A stretch of 64,000 nucleotides of DNA, taken from UBA4744 sp963717135 (lineage in GTDB: Bacteria; Actinomycetota; Acidimicrobiia; Spongiisociales; UBA4744). Each line of letters opens with the position of its first letter. Positions within the stretch are counted from its first letter, which is position 1. The DNA is taken from the NCBI GenBank assembly GCA_963717135.1, contig CAVQVN010000009.1, positions 1,426,001 through 1,490,000 on the forward strand, read 5' to 3'. The notes beneath the pieces are model-generated. The model saw only the letters and a program-made list of their open reading frames with translations. It had not been told where the DNA came from and did no database searches. Below, piece by piece: positions 34,471 through 43,800 of this stretch. The position numbers and the translations under genes were made by a program.

Positions 34471-34737
34471 ATGGCTAGCTCCGGGGATGCCGGGATCTTC
34501 CTGACTGCGCTTACCCCCACTGGAAGACCCAGCGTGTTCTGGTTCAGTCCCGACGCAGAAATCTGGCACCGGGCCGAAACGGCAGACATCTTCGGATCTG
34601 GCTGGTCGATCGCACGCGCCGCCGTCGGAGACGATGCAGTGCTTGTGGCCATCAGGGCCGATGAGGAACCGAGCGGCGAAGGAGACACTTTCACCCTTCC
34701 GCCGGTCGAGATCTGGATAGGGACACCCGCCTCGTAG
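34471..34737 (+). CDS. Small hypothetical protein
   Basis: 88 residues from ATG 34471, chosen because GGAGG lies 7 bases upstream; the frame also runs back to 34378. Sequence MASSGDAGIFLTALTPTGRP with VFWFSPDAEIWHRAET and a closing PPVEIWIGTP. No signal peptide or membrane span. It lies 58 bp after the propeller fusion and may belong to the same operon. Function unknown. Confidence 0.5.
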   Translation: MASSGDAGIFLTALTPTGRPSVFWFSPDAEIWHRAETADIFGSGWSIARAAVGDDAVLVAIRADEEPSGEGDTFTLPPVEIWIGTPAS

Positions 34738-34761
34738 AAAGGACTCAGGGATCGTCACCTC

Positions 34762-36027
34762 ATGGCAAACGTACCAATGATCCCTGAATGGTCCCCGCCC
34801 AAGTCCTCGACCCGAGCTTGGGTGATGTACGACCTGGCCAATACGATCTTCTACTTCGGCGTGATCGGTTATGGGATCCAACTATGGGCGGGTGACATTG
34901 GAGTCGACCAACCTGACGCGGTGATCGGCTATGTGAGGAGTGCCGCCGGGTTGGTGGTGGCCTTCGTGGCACCCTGGTTGGGCAGCCGTACGGACTTCTG
35001 GGGACGCCGCCTGCCAACCCTGGCAGTCCTCACCATGTTGGCCGTAGCCGGAACCGCGCTATTGGGATTCGGGCCGACGTGGTTCACCTTCCTCGTGTTC
35101 GGCTTGGCGCTGACCGGGTTCAACACCGGCTCGGCGATCTACGACGCCTTACTCCCCGACGTCAGCACTCCCGCTACGAGGGGTCGGGTCTCGGGGCTGG
35201 GGGTGGGCATTGGCTACCTGGGTTCGGGGATTGGGCTCGGCATCTTCTTCGGCCTCAGGTTGGGCCTGGATTGGAGTTATTCACTCACATTCGTTTGCAT
35301 CGGCTTCGCCTTCCTTCTCTTCTCCCTCCCGGCTTTCCTTTTCATTCGAGAACGCCCCCGAAGGCGCCCATCGGGCCGACCACCCAGACTTACGGAAACC
35401 GTTTCCTATCTGGTGGCCGCCTGGCGGCGAGCCTCGCAATACCCCGGCGTCGTGCGATTCCTGATAGCCCGCTTTCTCTACACCGACGTCCTCACCACGC
35501 TGACGGGCTTTCTCACGTTGTTCGTCACACAGGAACTCGGATTCGGAGAGGATCTTTCGGCGATCTTGATCGCCACGGCGATCGGAACCGCCATTCCCGG
35601 GAGCCTGATCGCCGGGCGGTTCGTCGAACGGTACGGCCCCCGTCGGGTCCTGGGGCTCGCCCTCTTGGTCATCGCGGTTGGAATGGTCTGCGCCATCGTG
35701 GCGGCGGTCGCCGACCTGCCAAACCTCGCCTGGGTCATCGGACCGCTCGGCGGAGCAGGGTGGGGGGCAATCCCGGCGACGGACCGGGTGGTGATGGCTC
35801 GCATCTCCCCACCTCAGCACCTCGGCGAGTTCTACGGCCTCTACGCCACCATCGGACGCTTCTCGACCATACTCGGTCCGCTGCTCTGGGGTCTCATAGC
35901 CGATGTTCTCGATCTCGGCAGGAACGTGGCGATGGGCATGCTCATCGGTTTGCTGCTGATCGCCTTGTCCGTTCTCCGTCGGGTCGATGACCGGGAGCGA
36001 GAATGGGTGGGAGAAACTCTCGAATGA
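34762..36027 (+). CDS. MFS transporter, Atg22/UMF1-like
   Basis: 421 residues with 12 helices. The N-terminal AWVMYDLANTIFYFGVIGYGIQLW is the Atg22-like signature, and GSRTDFWGRRLPTLAV is motif A between helices 2 and 3. In yeast Atg22 exports amino acids from the vacuole; bacterial relatives are uncharacterised. It starts 25 bp after the small gene, on the same strand. Confidence 0.88.
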   Translation: MANVPMIPEWSPPKSSTRAWVMYDLANTIFYFGVIGYGIQLWAGDIGVDQPDAVIGYVRSAAGLVVAFVAPWLGSRTDFWGRRLPTLAVLTMLAVAGTALLGFGPTWFTFLVFGLALTGFNTGSAIYDALLPDVSTPATRGRVSGLGVGIGYLGSGIGLGIFFGLRLGLDWSYSLTFVCIGFAFLLFSLPAFLFIRERPRRRPSGRPPRLTETVSYLVAAWRRASQYPGVVRFLIARFLYTDVLTTLTGFLTLFVTQELGFGEDLSAILIATAIGTAIPGSLIAGRFVERYGPRRVLGLALLVIAVGMVCAIVAAVADLPNLAWVIGPLGGAGWGAIPATDRVVMARISPPQHLGEFYGLYATIGRFSTILGPLLWGLIADVLDLGRNVAMGMLIGLLLIALSVLRRVDDREREWVGETLE

Positions 36028-36113
36028 GTCTGATTGGTGGCCGCTCGGTGTTGAGATGCCCCTAGCCACACCCGGCCCGCTCCGGCACAATGAGAGTAGC
36101 TCCGGAGGTAGCT

Positions 36114-36344
36114 ATGCCTATCGTTGCAGCGCGATCCGTCAGAATCATTCCTCCGACGCTTGCCACACCGCCTGCCCACAGGTGGTGGGTTACGGGTCTA
36201 TCTCTGGCTTGCGCAGCCTTGTGTGGATGGGTCCTCCTCCCCCTCTTCATCTCGGTCGGTCTGGTAGTCCTTGCAGCGGCTATGTGGCTGGGAGCGGCGG
36301 GGGTTGCGATCTTCCTAATCGGAGTTGGTTCACGACTGCGGTAG
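36114..36344 (+). CDS. Small two-helix membrane protein
   Basis: 76 residues from ATG 36114, with GGAGG 5 bases upstream. Two hydrophobic helices (WWVTGLSLACAALCGWVLLPLFI and VGLVVLAAAMWLGAAGVAIFLIGVG) follow a short basic N-terminus. It ends 30 bp before the left border repeat of the island, so it is chromosomal. Function unknown. Confidence 0.5.
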   Translation: MPIVAARSVRIIPPTLATPPAHRWWVTGLSLACAALCGWVLLPLFISVGLVVLAAAMWLGAAGVAIFLIGVGSRLR

Positions 36345-36373
36345 GAAGCAACTTGTGGCCGGCCATCAGCTAC

Positions 36374-36485
36374 ACGCGCGATGGAAACGACCCCCAATCC
36401 AGAAGCCGCCCCGGAGGGCGGCCCTGACCTGGTGTTTCTCTGGTCGGGACGGCCGGATTTGAACCGGCGACCTCAGCGTCCCGAA
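36374..36485. repeat. Left attachment site (attL): duplicated tRNA-Pro 3' end with downstream hairpin
   Basis: Bases 36443-36485 repeat exactly the last 43 bases of the tRNA-Pro region at 47961-48003. To the left, similarity to 47891-47960 continues with a few mismatches, including a GC-rich hairpin (GCCGCCC/GGGCGGC) that probably ends the tRNA transcript and the motif ACGCGCGATGGAAACG. From 36486 the tRNA sequence stops, so this is an att scar and not a gene. Confidence 0.9.
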
Positions 36486-36607
36486 GGCTCCCGGTGTGGA
36501 TTGAGGCGGACCCGTGCGGATCAAAACCCGAGGTCAGAGCGTTGCGGTGACCCGTGCGGACCGGCGTGGACGTCAACGGACGCGCGATGGAGCGGAACTG
36601 ACCTCGG

Positions 36608-36889
36608 TCAGGCCACCTCGAGGAATCTGCGGATCGCTTGGCGGATGACCTCGCTGGTGGTGGTGTGCTCGGCCTCGGCGCGGGCCTCGATCGCCGCCCG
36701 CAGTTCGGGGTCGATACGGACCGGCACCACGTCGGCCGGTCCCGATCCCATCGAGGGCCGGCCACGGCGTCGGGTCTTGAGGGCTTCGACGTCGTAGTCG
36801 GTCTCGGCAACCTCGGTGGAGAGGGCGTCGATCTCTTCGTCGGTCAGGGTGCGGCCGCTGCGGCTGCGATGGGTCTTTGGTTCGGTCAT
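36608..36889 (-). CDS. Ribbon-helix-helix antitoxin-like protein
   Basis: 93 residues. The acidic, disordered-looking N-terminal half (LTDEEIDALSTEVAETDYDVEAL) precedes an RHH domain at the C-terminus: DVVPVRIDPELRAAIEARAEAE, then HTTTSEVIRQAIRRFLEVA. The ATG overlaps the toxin stop (ATGA). It would bind and neutralise the toxin and repress the pair. The C-terminal position of the RHH and toxin-first order resemble BrnTA. A decayed copy lies at 26594-26705. Confidence 0.8.
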   Translation of the reverse strand: MTEPKTHRSRSGRTLTDEEIDALSTEVAETDYDVEALKTRRRGRPSMGSGPADVVPVRIDPELRAAIEARAEAEHTTTSEVIRQAIRRFLEVA

Positions 36890-37182
36890 GGCATGTCCTC
36901 CCTGGTCTGTGGGAGCAAGTCGTGGAAGGTCGGTCGGAGAGGCATGGCGTGAATCACCAGATTGACGTCGTCGGCGAGTTCGAGCCAGATGAGTTCCAGC
37001 AGATTGCCGGCATAGTCGGGTCCGATGGCGAGGACCTTGGGCGAATCGGATTCGGGGTCGAGATCGATGACGGTGATGGCATGGGCGAGGGCGTGGAGGA
37101 TGTCGGCATCGTCGATACCGTGCTTGTAGGCCGATCGATGAATCTCCACATCACAATATTGTAATACGAAATATCGAGACAT
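36886..37182 (-). CDS. BrnT/RelE-fold toxin-like protein, first of pair
   Basis: Up to 98 residues. Core KHGIDDADILHALAHAITVIDLD, VLAIGPDYAGNLLELIWLE and VIHAMPLRPTFHDLLP follow the plan of BrnT-like toxins (KHG.. helix, IG...G..L.V strand, HAM/HAR end). The start may be ATG 37182 or GTG 37149 (VEIHRSAYKHGI), where relatives begin; neither has a good ribosome-binding site. A CAATATTG palindrome near 37155-37162 could be an operator. Proposed RNase activity is inference. Confidence 0.65.
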   Translation of the reverse strand: MSRYFVLQYCDVEIHRSAYKHGIDDADILHALAHAITVIDLDPESDSPKVLAIGPDYAGNLLELIWLELADDVNLVIHAMPLRPTFHDLLPQTREDMP

Positions 37183-37522
37183 GGAACACCCAAAGCCTTG
37201 TTGGTCCGATCCGGCTGGCGTGGCGTCTCGTTGGCGGAGAAGCCCAGGCCTGGGTCAAGGGCTCCCGATGTCTTTCACACCGATCCGATAGGTGCCTGAT
37301 AGGTCTGTGGGTGTGTTGCGGGTTCTGTTCCCGTAGCGTTGTAGGGGTCTTGGCGGGTCTGGCTCTCTATGTGCCTGCCACCTTCGGGTTGGCTTTCGAA
37401 CGAGACGCTGAGCTCGCCGGGATTCCCTGCTGGCGGTGTGGCTCGAAACAGGCGTAGCACGCATGTCGGTATCAGGAGTGCCCACTGCTGGTTCCACCGA
37501 CCCCTATTCGAGGAGGTGTGTG
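37183..37522 (+). ncRNA. IS110 left non-coding end, candidate bridge RNA region
   Basis: The 340 bp upstream of the IS110 transposase contain no ORF with support. In the IS110 family this 5' end encodes the structured bridge RNA that pairs with target and donor DNA. Several GC-rich inverted segments are visible (for example around CCTGCTGGCGG and GGCGTAGCACGC), but I cannot fold them reliably. The exact IS boundary is not defined, as these elements lack terminal inverted repeats. Confidence 0.35.
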
Positions 37523-38549
37523 ATGTCGGTGATTATCGGAATCGACCCCCACAAAGGGTCTCATGCGGCGGCGGCGGTCGACGCACGTGAGGTTGCTCTC
37601 GCTGAGATTGAGGTGCGTTCTAGTCGGCGCAAAACCCAGGACCTGTTGGCGTGGGCAGGGCGGTTCCCTGTTCGGCGGTGGGCGATCGAGTCTGCCAACG
37701 GTCACGGCTATCTGCTGGCCCAACAGCTGGTGGCGGCTGGTGAACATGTGGTGGATGTGCCATCCACCCTGTCGGCTCGGGTGCGGGTGTTGGACTCGAC
37801 CCGCTCCCAGAAGAACGACCCCAACGACGCCCGTTCGGTGGCCATCGTGGCATTGCGCCAACCCGGACTGCGGGTAGTGACCACCGAGGATCATGTGGCG
37901 GTGCTACGGATGCTGGCCAAACGTCACAAGCAACTTTCCAGTCTCAAAACCCAAGCAGCGTGTCGGCTCCACGCCCTGTTAGCCACCCTGATCCCCGGCG
38001 GTTTGAGCAAAGAGATGGTGCCCCGCCAGGCCTCTGAGATGCTGCGACGGGTCCGGCCAGGGTCAGTGATCGAAACCGAACGCAAACGCATCGCCCATGA
38101 CCTGCTGGCCACCGTGCGGCGCCTCGAACGCCAAGTCACCGCCTCGAAGGCCCGGCTAGCGGTGGCGGTGGAAGCAACGGGCACCACCCTGACCGACATC
38201 TACGGAGTCGGTCCCGTAGTGGCCGGGCTACTGATCGGCTACACCGGTGACTCACTCGCTTCGCCGACCCCGCCATCACTACGCCGCCTACAACGGCACC
38301 GCCCCCATCGAAGCATCATCGGGCCAGAAGAAACGGCATCGGCTCAACCCCAGAGGCAACCGGATGCTCAACCACGCCCTCCACCTCATCGCCATCACCC
38401 AGCTCCGCTACCCCAACACCGAAGGCCGCCTCTTCTACGAACGGAAACTGGGTGAAGACAAAACCAAGAAAGAAGCCATCCGGGCGTTGAAACGGCGCCT
38501 CTCCGACGTCGTCTACCGCCACCTCCAAACCGACCAACAACCGCGTTAG
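37523..38549 (+). pseudogene. IS110 family transposase, disrupted by two frameshifts
   Basis: ATG 37523 follows AGGAGG. The DEDD RuvC-like domain is intact: IGIDPHKGSHAAA, WAIESANGHG and SQKNDPNDARSVA. After GVGPVVAGLLIGYTGD the frame shifts twice within about 25 bp (near 38252 and 38272): the family motif TRFADPA is in frame 1 and HYAAYNGTAPIEASSG, with the catalytic Ser region, in frame 3, running to 38549. Each change equals loss of one base. The enzyme is therefore probably dead unless these are sequencing errors. The 280 bp after it (to 38829) are C-rich and hold no gene, probably the right end of the IS. Confidence 0.8.
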
Positions 38550-38829
38550 GGCCCGGGGGGCACCCAGGAACGTCTCTGTCGCGTGCGTGACCGGCTTTGC
38601 ATCCTGAAACGCCGGCTCTTCCACAAAGCCACCCCGGGCCAACCCCCAGCCTACGCCCAACCACAACCCCGGCCCAGCCGGAAGACCAAACGCCCCAAAA
38701 ACCCCCTTGACATCCAAACAGGCATCGATCTGGGCGGTTCGACCGAGTGGGCGATATGGCTCATATCTGGCGATCGGCGTGGGAATGGGATGTATGGACA
38801 TCCACCCACTATCAAGGTAAGTTGATATC

Positions 38830-39057
38830 ATGGATCCGGTGATCCTGGCAGGTGCCCGCAAGCACGGGGTCAGTGACAACGACATGCTCCACGCCTACCG
38901 CAATCCAGTCAGGGTCTTTGATCTCGATGGTCTTGTCATGCTGATCGGTGGTGATGAGTCCGGGCGCCTGCTTGAGGTCGGGGTAGTGGCGGGTGAGGGG
39001 GTGGAGTTCATTGTGCATGCCATGGAGGCCCGACCAAGATTACTGAGGAGATCCTGA
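38830..39057 (+). CDS. Second BrnT/RelE-fold toxin-like protein
   Basis: 75 residues. ARKHGVSDNDMLHAYRNPVR, FDLDGLVMLIGGDESGRLLEVGVV and FIVHAMEARPRLLRR align with the toxin at 36886-37182. Its TGA overlaps the next gene by one base (TGATG). The partner is unrelated to the RHH antitoxin of the first pair, so two different modules share one toxin type. The ATG 38830 has no strong ribosome-binding site. Confidence 0.65.
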   Translation: MDPVILAGARKHGVSDNDMLHAYRNPVRVFDLDGLVMLIGGDESGRLLEVGVVAGEGVEFIVHAMEARPRLLRRS

Positions 39058-39329
39058 TGCCGAGATCCATCCAAGAGATCCTCGATCACGCTGACGAACT
39101 CGCCCAGCGGTTCGAGGATTACGAGCCGGCCGAGGGCGACGAGAGACCCGTCGAGGAGTATCTCCTCCAGCGTGCTGCATTGGCGCGTGCTCGCAGTGAA
39201 CGTCAGATCCTCGATGCAGTAGTGGCAGCGCGCAGTGCAGGGATCTCTTGGGCGAAGATCGGCGAGCTTCTCGGAACTTCAGCACAAGCAGCACAGCAAC
39301 GGTACGGGGAAGTCGTCGAGCAAGTCTGA
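39057..39329 (+). CDS. Helix-turn-helix antitoxin-like protein
   Basis: 90 residues, acidic in the first half (RFEDYEPAEGDERPVEEYL), with a C-terminal HTH: ARSAGISWAKIGELLGTSAQAAQQRYG, similar to a sigma region-4 or MerR-like recognition helix. Translationally coupled to the upstream toxin-like gene. It is likely the antitoxin and autorepressor. Confidence 0.65.
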   Translation: MPRSIQEILDHADELAQRFEDYEPAEGDERPVEEYLLQRAALARARSERQILDAVVAARSAGISWAKIGELLGTSAQAAQQRYGEVVEQV

Positions 39330-39689
39330 TGTTCTCCGCTGCCGGGCCGCACACAGTCGTGCCGATCGGGGGCGGGTGGGTGACAGGTGCGATACTGCTC
39401 GGAGATTGTTGTGATCTCGGGCGCACGGGCTTGTCGGTGCATTCTCGTCGGTTGCGCCTGTAGCTTTGAGCTGGCTATGCAGGCGCTGCCATGTCACAAC
39501 TGCTCGTCTTCTCGGCAGTCGCGGTCGGAGTCGGAGACGACGTGGCACCAGTGGAAGTGTTGGTCTGGGCCTTTGGGCCGAGGGATCCCCAGGCGCCGCT
39601 GAAGTCGAGTTGTCACACTTGAGCTTGCTGGAATCACCGTGCCAGCGGGGATATCGAAACGCGGTTCATCATGGCCTTCGTTGACGATT

Positions 39690-39808
39690 GACCACCTCGC
39701 AGCGCATCCTTGGCGCACCGCAAGAAATGCTCGACCACGTCGAGCTTGGTCCAGCCGCGGTCAGGGAAGATGACGCTGGCGGGACCAGAGTTCGTGATCT
39801 CCGCCCCT
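39690..39808 (-). pseudogene. Fragment of a LigD-type polymerase (PrimPol) domain gene
   Basis: On the minus strand the frame after a TAG reads GAEITNSGPASVIFPDRGWT, then KLDVVEHFLRCAKDALRG. This is the N-terminal motif of LigD polymerase domains (TNPDKVLFP..GxTKLDLVxYYLxVAxxALRG). The similarity ends soon after and no intact frame continues. The rest of 39330-39844 holds no gene I can support. It lies downstream of the WD40 gene on the same strand and seems to be debris in the island. Confidence 0.5.
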
Positions 39809-39844
39809 ATTGCAGAGCCATGGATTCCATCGGGTGGTCGATGG

Positions 39845-40894
39845 CTAGCTCTCTTCCGATGCCGGACAGGGGTCGATGTCGAAGGTGGTGCACTCGGCTT
39901 CGGTCAGTGTGCGGAGGGTCCGGGTGCGGGCCAGATCGAGCAACTGCTCCGAGTCGAGAGCGAACACATACAGCGAGCCGTCGAGCGTCGCAGCCGCGAG
40001 GGTCTTGCCGTCCGGAGAGAAATCGACATCACCGACGGCGGCATCCGCGACCTGGATGGCGGCGAGCGGCCCCCCAGAATCGGCGTCCACAACCAGCACC
40101 GAGCCGTCGGCGCCGGCAGAAGCGATAGTGGAGCCGTCGGGACTGATCTCGATCGAGAAGGCGCCCCCACTGTGACCGACGATGTCGAATCGTTTCTCAC
40201 CGGTTGTGGCATCCCACACCGCCGGGGGTTGATCGAAACTCGATGCGACAATATACGATCCGTCCGGACTGAAAGCGATCCCGGTGGAGCAGCCGGGGTA
40301 CTCCGTGGTCCAGAGGACCACCTCCGACGCTAGGTCCCAGACCGCTACGATCCCTCTGGGGCATGTGGCGGTTGCCAGCCTGTCACCATTGGGAGACGGG
40401 GCAACTGCCGACACCGCCCAGTCCTCATGATCGAGCCGATGCAAACGCTCACCGGTGGCGGCATCGTGGACCGAGGCCGTCGATGTCGCTTCCTTGTTAT
40501 CCCAGTCCGCGAAGGAGCCTGTGCTGCCGGTTGCGAGAACGCTTCCATCGGCACTAAACCCCGGTGTCTGTCTTTCCTGGCCCTCGGTCTGGGCAAAGGA
40601 CATGAGAACCCGGCCCGTGGTTGCGTCCCGTAGCTGAACCGGACCCCACCCCTCACCTACGGTGTCAATGGGTTCCAGGCTCTCGTCCCAGTCCTGGACG
40701 ACGAACCCTTCCCCGTCGTTGGTGAAGGTGACCCCGTCAAAGGAGAACCAATCCAGACCGTCAATCGTCAGTTGTGGGCTACCGGTCGCGATATCCCAGA
40801 TGATGAGTCCCGCAGAGATCCACTCGCCGTAGGCGCTCAACGAGATGAGTCTGGTGCCGTCCGGGCTGAAGTCTATCCCGGCGGTTTCCCCCCC
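39845..40894 (-). pseudogene. C-terminal WD40 part of the BTAD-kinase protein, split off by a frameshift
   Basis: From the G tract at 40888-40894 the minus strand continues as GETAGIDFSPDGTRLISLSA, then GEWISAGLIIWDIATG, and six to seven more WD40-like repeats (VLATGSTGSFADWD, VAPSPNGDRLATATCPRGIVAVWD, EISPDGSTIASAGADGSVLVVD). The first Met in this frame is mid-repeat, so it is not an independent gene. Restoring one G joins it to the upstream gene at 40873-44910. The total would be near 1690 residues. Confidence 0.8.
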
Positions 40895-43800
40895 GTGCGC
40901 GCCGCAAATACCTCTCCGCGACCTTCGGGCGAGACGTCGTAGAGACGCAATTGACGGTCGTTGCCGGTGGCGACGAGATGCCGGTCACCGGGGAGAAACG
41001 CCACACCATCGATCGAGGCGACGCCCGCGCCGAGAACCATCAACTCGCCGCCGGTGGCTAGATCCCAGATACGAACCGTGCCGTCATCGGCTCCCGTCGC
41101 CAGACGGGTGCCGGAGGAGTCGATCGCCATCGACAGCGGAATGCTGCTGTGGCCTCCCCACGTGGCGACCACCGCAAGTGTGGTGGAGTCGACCACCTGT
41201 ATGTCGCCGTTTTGCAGACCGACGAACACATGCGTGCCGTCGGGGCTCCAGAGGAGACTGCCAACACTCGATCCAGTGTCGAGCTTCGACAGTTCCTCTC
41301 CGGACTCGACGTCTAGCACTGCGAGTTTGACAGATGCCCAGGTACCGACGGCGAGGCGGGTTCCGTCGGGAGAGAAAGCCGGCAGCGCCTCCAATCCACC
41401 TGGGTACTCAACGGCCCAGATCTCCTCGCCCGATGCGGCATCCCACATCACCAACGTGGTGTAGGCAGAGCTGAGAAGCCGCGCACCGTCGGGGCTATAC
41501 AGGGTTCCCCCGGACCCGCGGTCATGCCGATCCTGCGACCAGATCTCGGTTCCGGACTCGACATCCCAGACCCGGACGGTACCGTCCGACCCGACCACGG
41601 CAAGGGATGCCCCATCCGGGGCGAACGCTGGGGCTGAATCAATCCCCGCATCGGCACCCTCGAGCGGAACCCCTAGCGTCGCAACCACAGTCCCGATGTC
41701 GTCGCCATTGCGTAGCTCCACGGTGTCGCCGGTGGACGACACAACAACCTGTCCGGAAGAGTCTGCCGCGAGGCGGACGCTGCGTCCCATGGGCAAGCTG
41801 TCGAGCGACGCCGCGGCTTCGAGCCGGGACACGCGCAGCGAACGGTGAAGGGCATCAGCCGCTTCCGGCAGCACCTCACCGTTTGCCGCCAGGCTGATTT
41901 CGGCAGCTTCCAGCCCGAGAAGCAACCCAAGCTGATTGTCCTCACCAATGGCGTCGATCGCAGCCGCCGCCAGCACCCGGGATCGGTTGAGCGACGCTTC
42001 CACCTCGGCCCGCCGCCTCTGCTGGTCGCCCACCACCGCGAAGATCGCGGCGATGACTGCGACAGCGGCAAACCCCGCCATGATGCTGCGCCGTCGTCTT
42101 CTCCGGCGGGTGGCAAGTGCGTCACTGTGGCGTCTGCTCTCAGCGAGGTATGCGCTCTCCTCGGCGCCGATGGCAAGGTCCGTGTCGCCGGCAAACGACT
42201 CGAAATGGTCGAGCCTCCCCCCGGTGACCAGGTATTCGGTCCGTTGCCCGGAAGCCCGCCACTCGTCGACAGCAGCAACCAAACGCCGATGCAGCACCAG
42301 GTCGTCTCGCCGGTCATCGATCCAGGTGCGCAGGCGCCCCCACCGGCCGAGCAGCGCCTCGTGGGCCACCTCGACAGTGGGCTCCCGCGATTCAGGATCG
42401 CGGTCGAGGGTAAGCAGACGATGCGCAACAAACGAGTCGAGTACTGCTTGGAGAGTGTTGCCATCGATTGCCAACCCGTGGAGTTCGGATAACAGAACCC
42501 GACGCCGGGTGTCCTCTGCCCCCTCGACCACATTGACCAGGCGCAGCAACAGCTGGCGCACCGCCTCCTGACCTGAAGCCGGTTGCTCCTGGTACAACTC
42601 CTCGGCGCGGGTGCTCAACGCACCCAGGACCCCTCCGGTGCGGCGATATCCCTCGACGGTGAGCCGGTTGCCGTCCCGGTGCCGGAACAGCTCGGTCAGC
42701 GCATACTCCAACAGGGGCAACCCGCCGGGTTGATCGGCGACGTCACCCACGATGGTCTCCGCCAACCCTGGGTCGAGCTCCAAGCCCTCGGCCCGGGCCG
42801 GACCCCCGGCGGCTTCGAGCATCGCGTCTCCCCCCGGCGTAGTAATCGATACCAACCCGCGCCGCAGCAGGTCGCCGAACTCCGGGTAATCCAGCGGCCG
42901 GTCGTAATAGTCGGCCCGCATCGTGACCACCACCCGAACCCGATGGCGAGGATCGGAAACCAAACCTGCCACCACATCGAGGAAACGGCGCCGCTCCCCG
43001 GCATCGGCGGTCACCGTGAACAACTCCTCGAACTGATCGATCACGAGCAACAACTCGCCGTCCCGCGGCAAGAGTCCCTCGACCAACCAATCCCAGTGTC
43101 CAGCCCGCAACCGCGCCTCGCGATCACCCGGACGATCCATCGCCACCCGCAACAGGGCTGCCTCCAGCTCGGCAAATGGGCGGGCTCCCGGATACATGTC
43201 GGTGATCAGCCACCGCTCCGAACCAGGCAGTGCACCCCGGCGCAGTTTCGGGATCAGCCCGGCGCGCACCAGACTCGACTTGCCGCACCCCGACGGACCG
43301 ACGACCCCCACCAGCCGGTGCCGCCCCACCACCTCCACCAACTCCGCGACCAGGTGGTCGCGACCGAAGAAGTCCGGGGCATCCGCCTCCCCAAACGCCC
43401 GCAGACCCTTGTAGGGGTTTCGCAGCTCGCTCAGCACCCGTTCGGTTGCACCGCCCATCGCTTGGGTGAGCGCCTCCAGAAACTCATCGATCGACCCGTA
43501 CCGGTCCTCCGGTGGTCGCTCCATGGCGCATGCCCACACCTCTCCCACGGCTGGTGACACTGCACCATCGGTCAGCATGGCCTCGGTGAGGACGCCAAGG
43601 CTGAATACGTCTGACGCCGGCGACCCATGCTCGCCGGCCAGCAACTCGGGTGAGAGATACGCCGCCGACGGTGTGCCCTCGACATACCGAACCGCCGTCT
43701 CGCCCAGCAGCGTGGCCATACCGAAGTCCGCAAGATAGGCATTGCCGTCGTCATCGAGCAGCACGTTGTGTGGGGTGACATCCCGGTGCACCACACCCCG

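Noticed and set aside
36441..36510. Second tRNA-Pro gene at the left island border
   Set aside because: Only the 3' 42 bases match a tRNA; the anticodon arm 5' half and D arm are absent.
39494..39718. 74-residue minus-strand frame after the LigD-like fragment
   Set aside because: It does not continue the LigD motif in frame and no family is recognisable; treated as decayed sequence.
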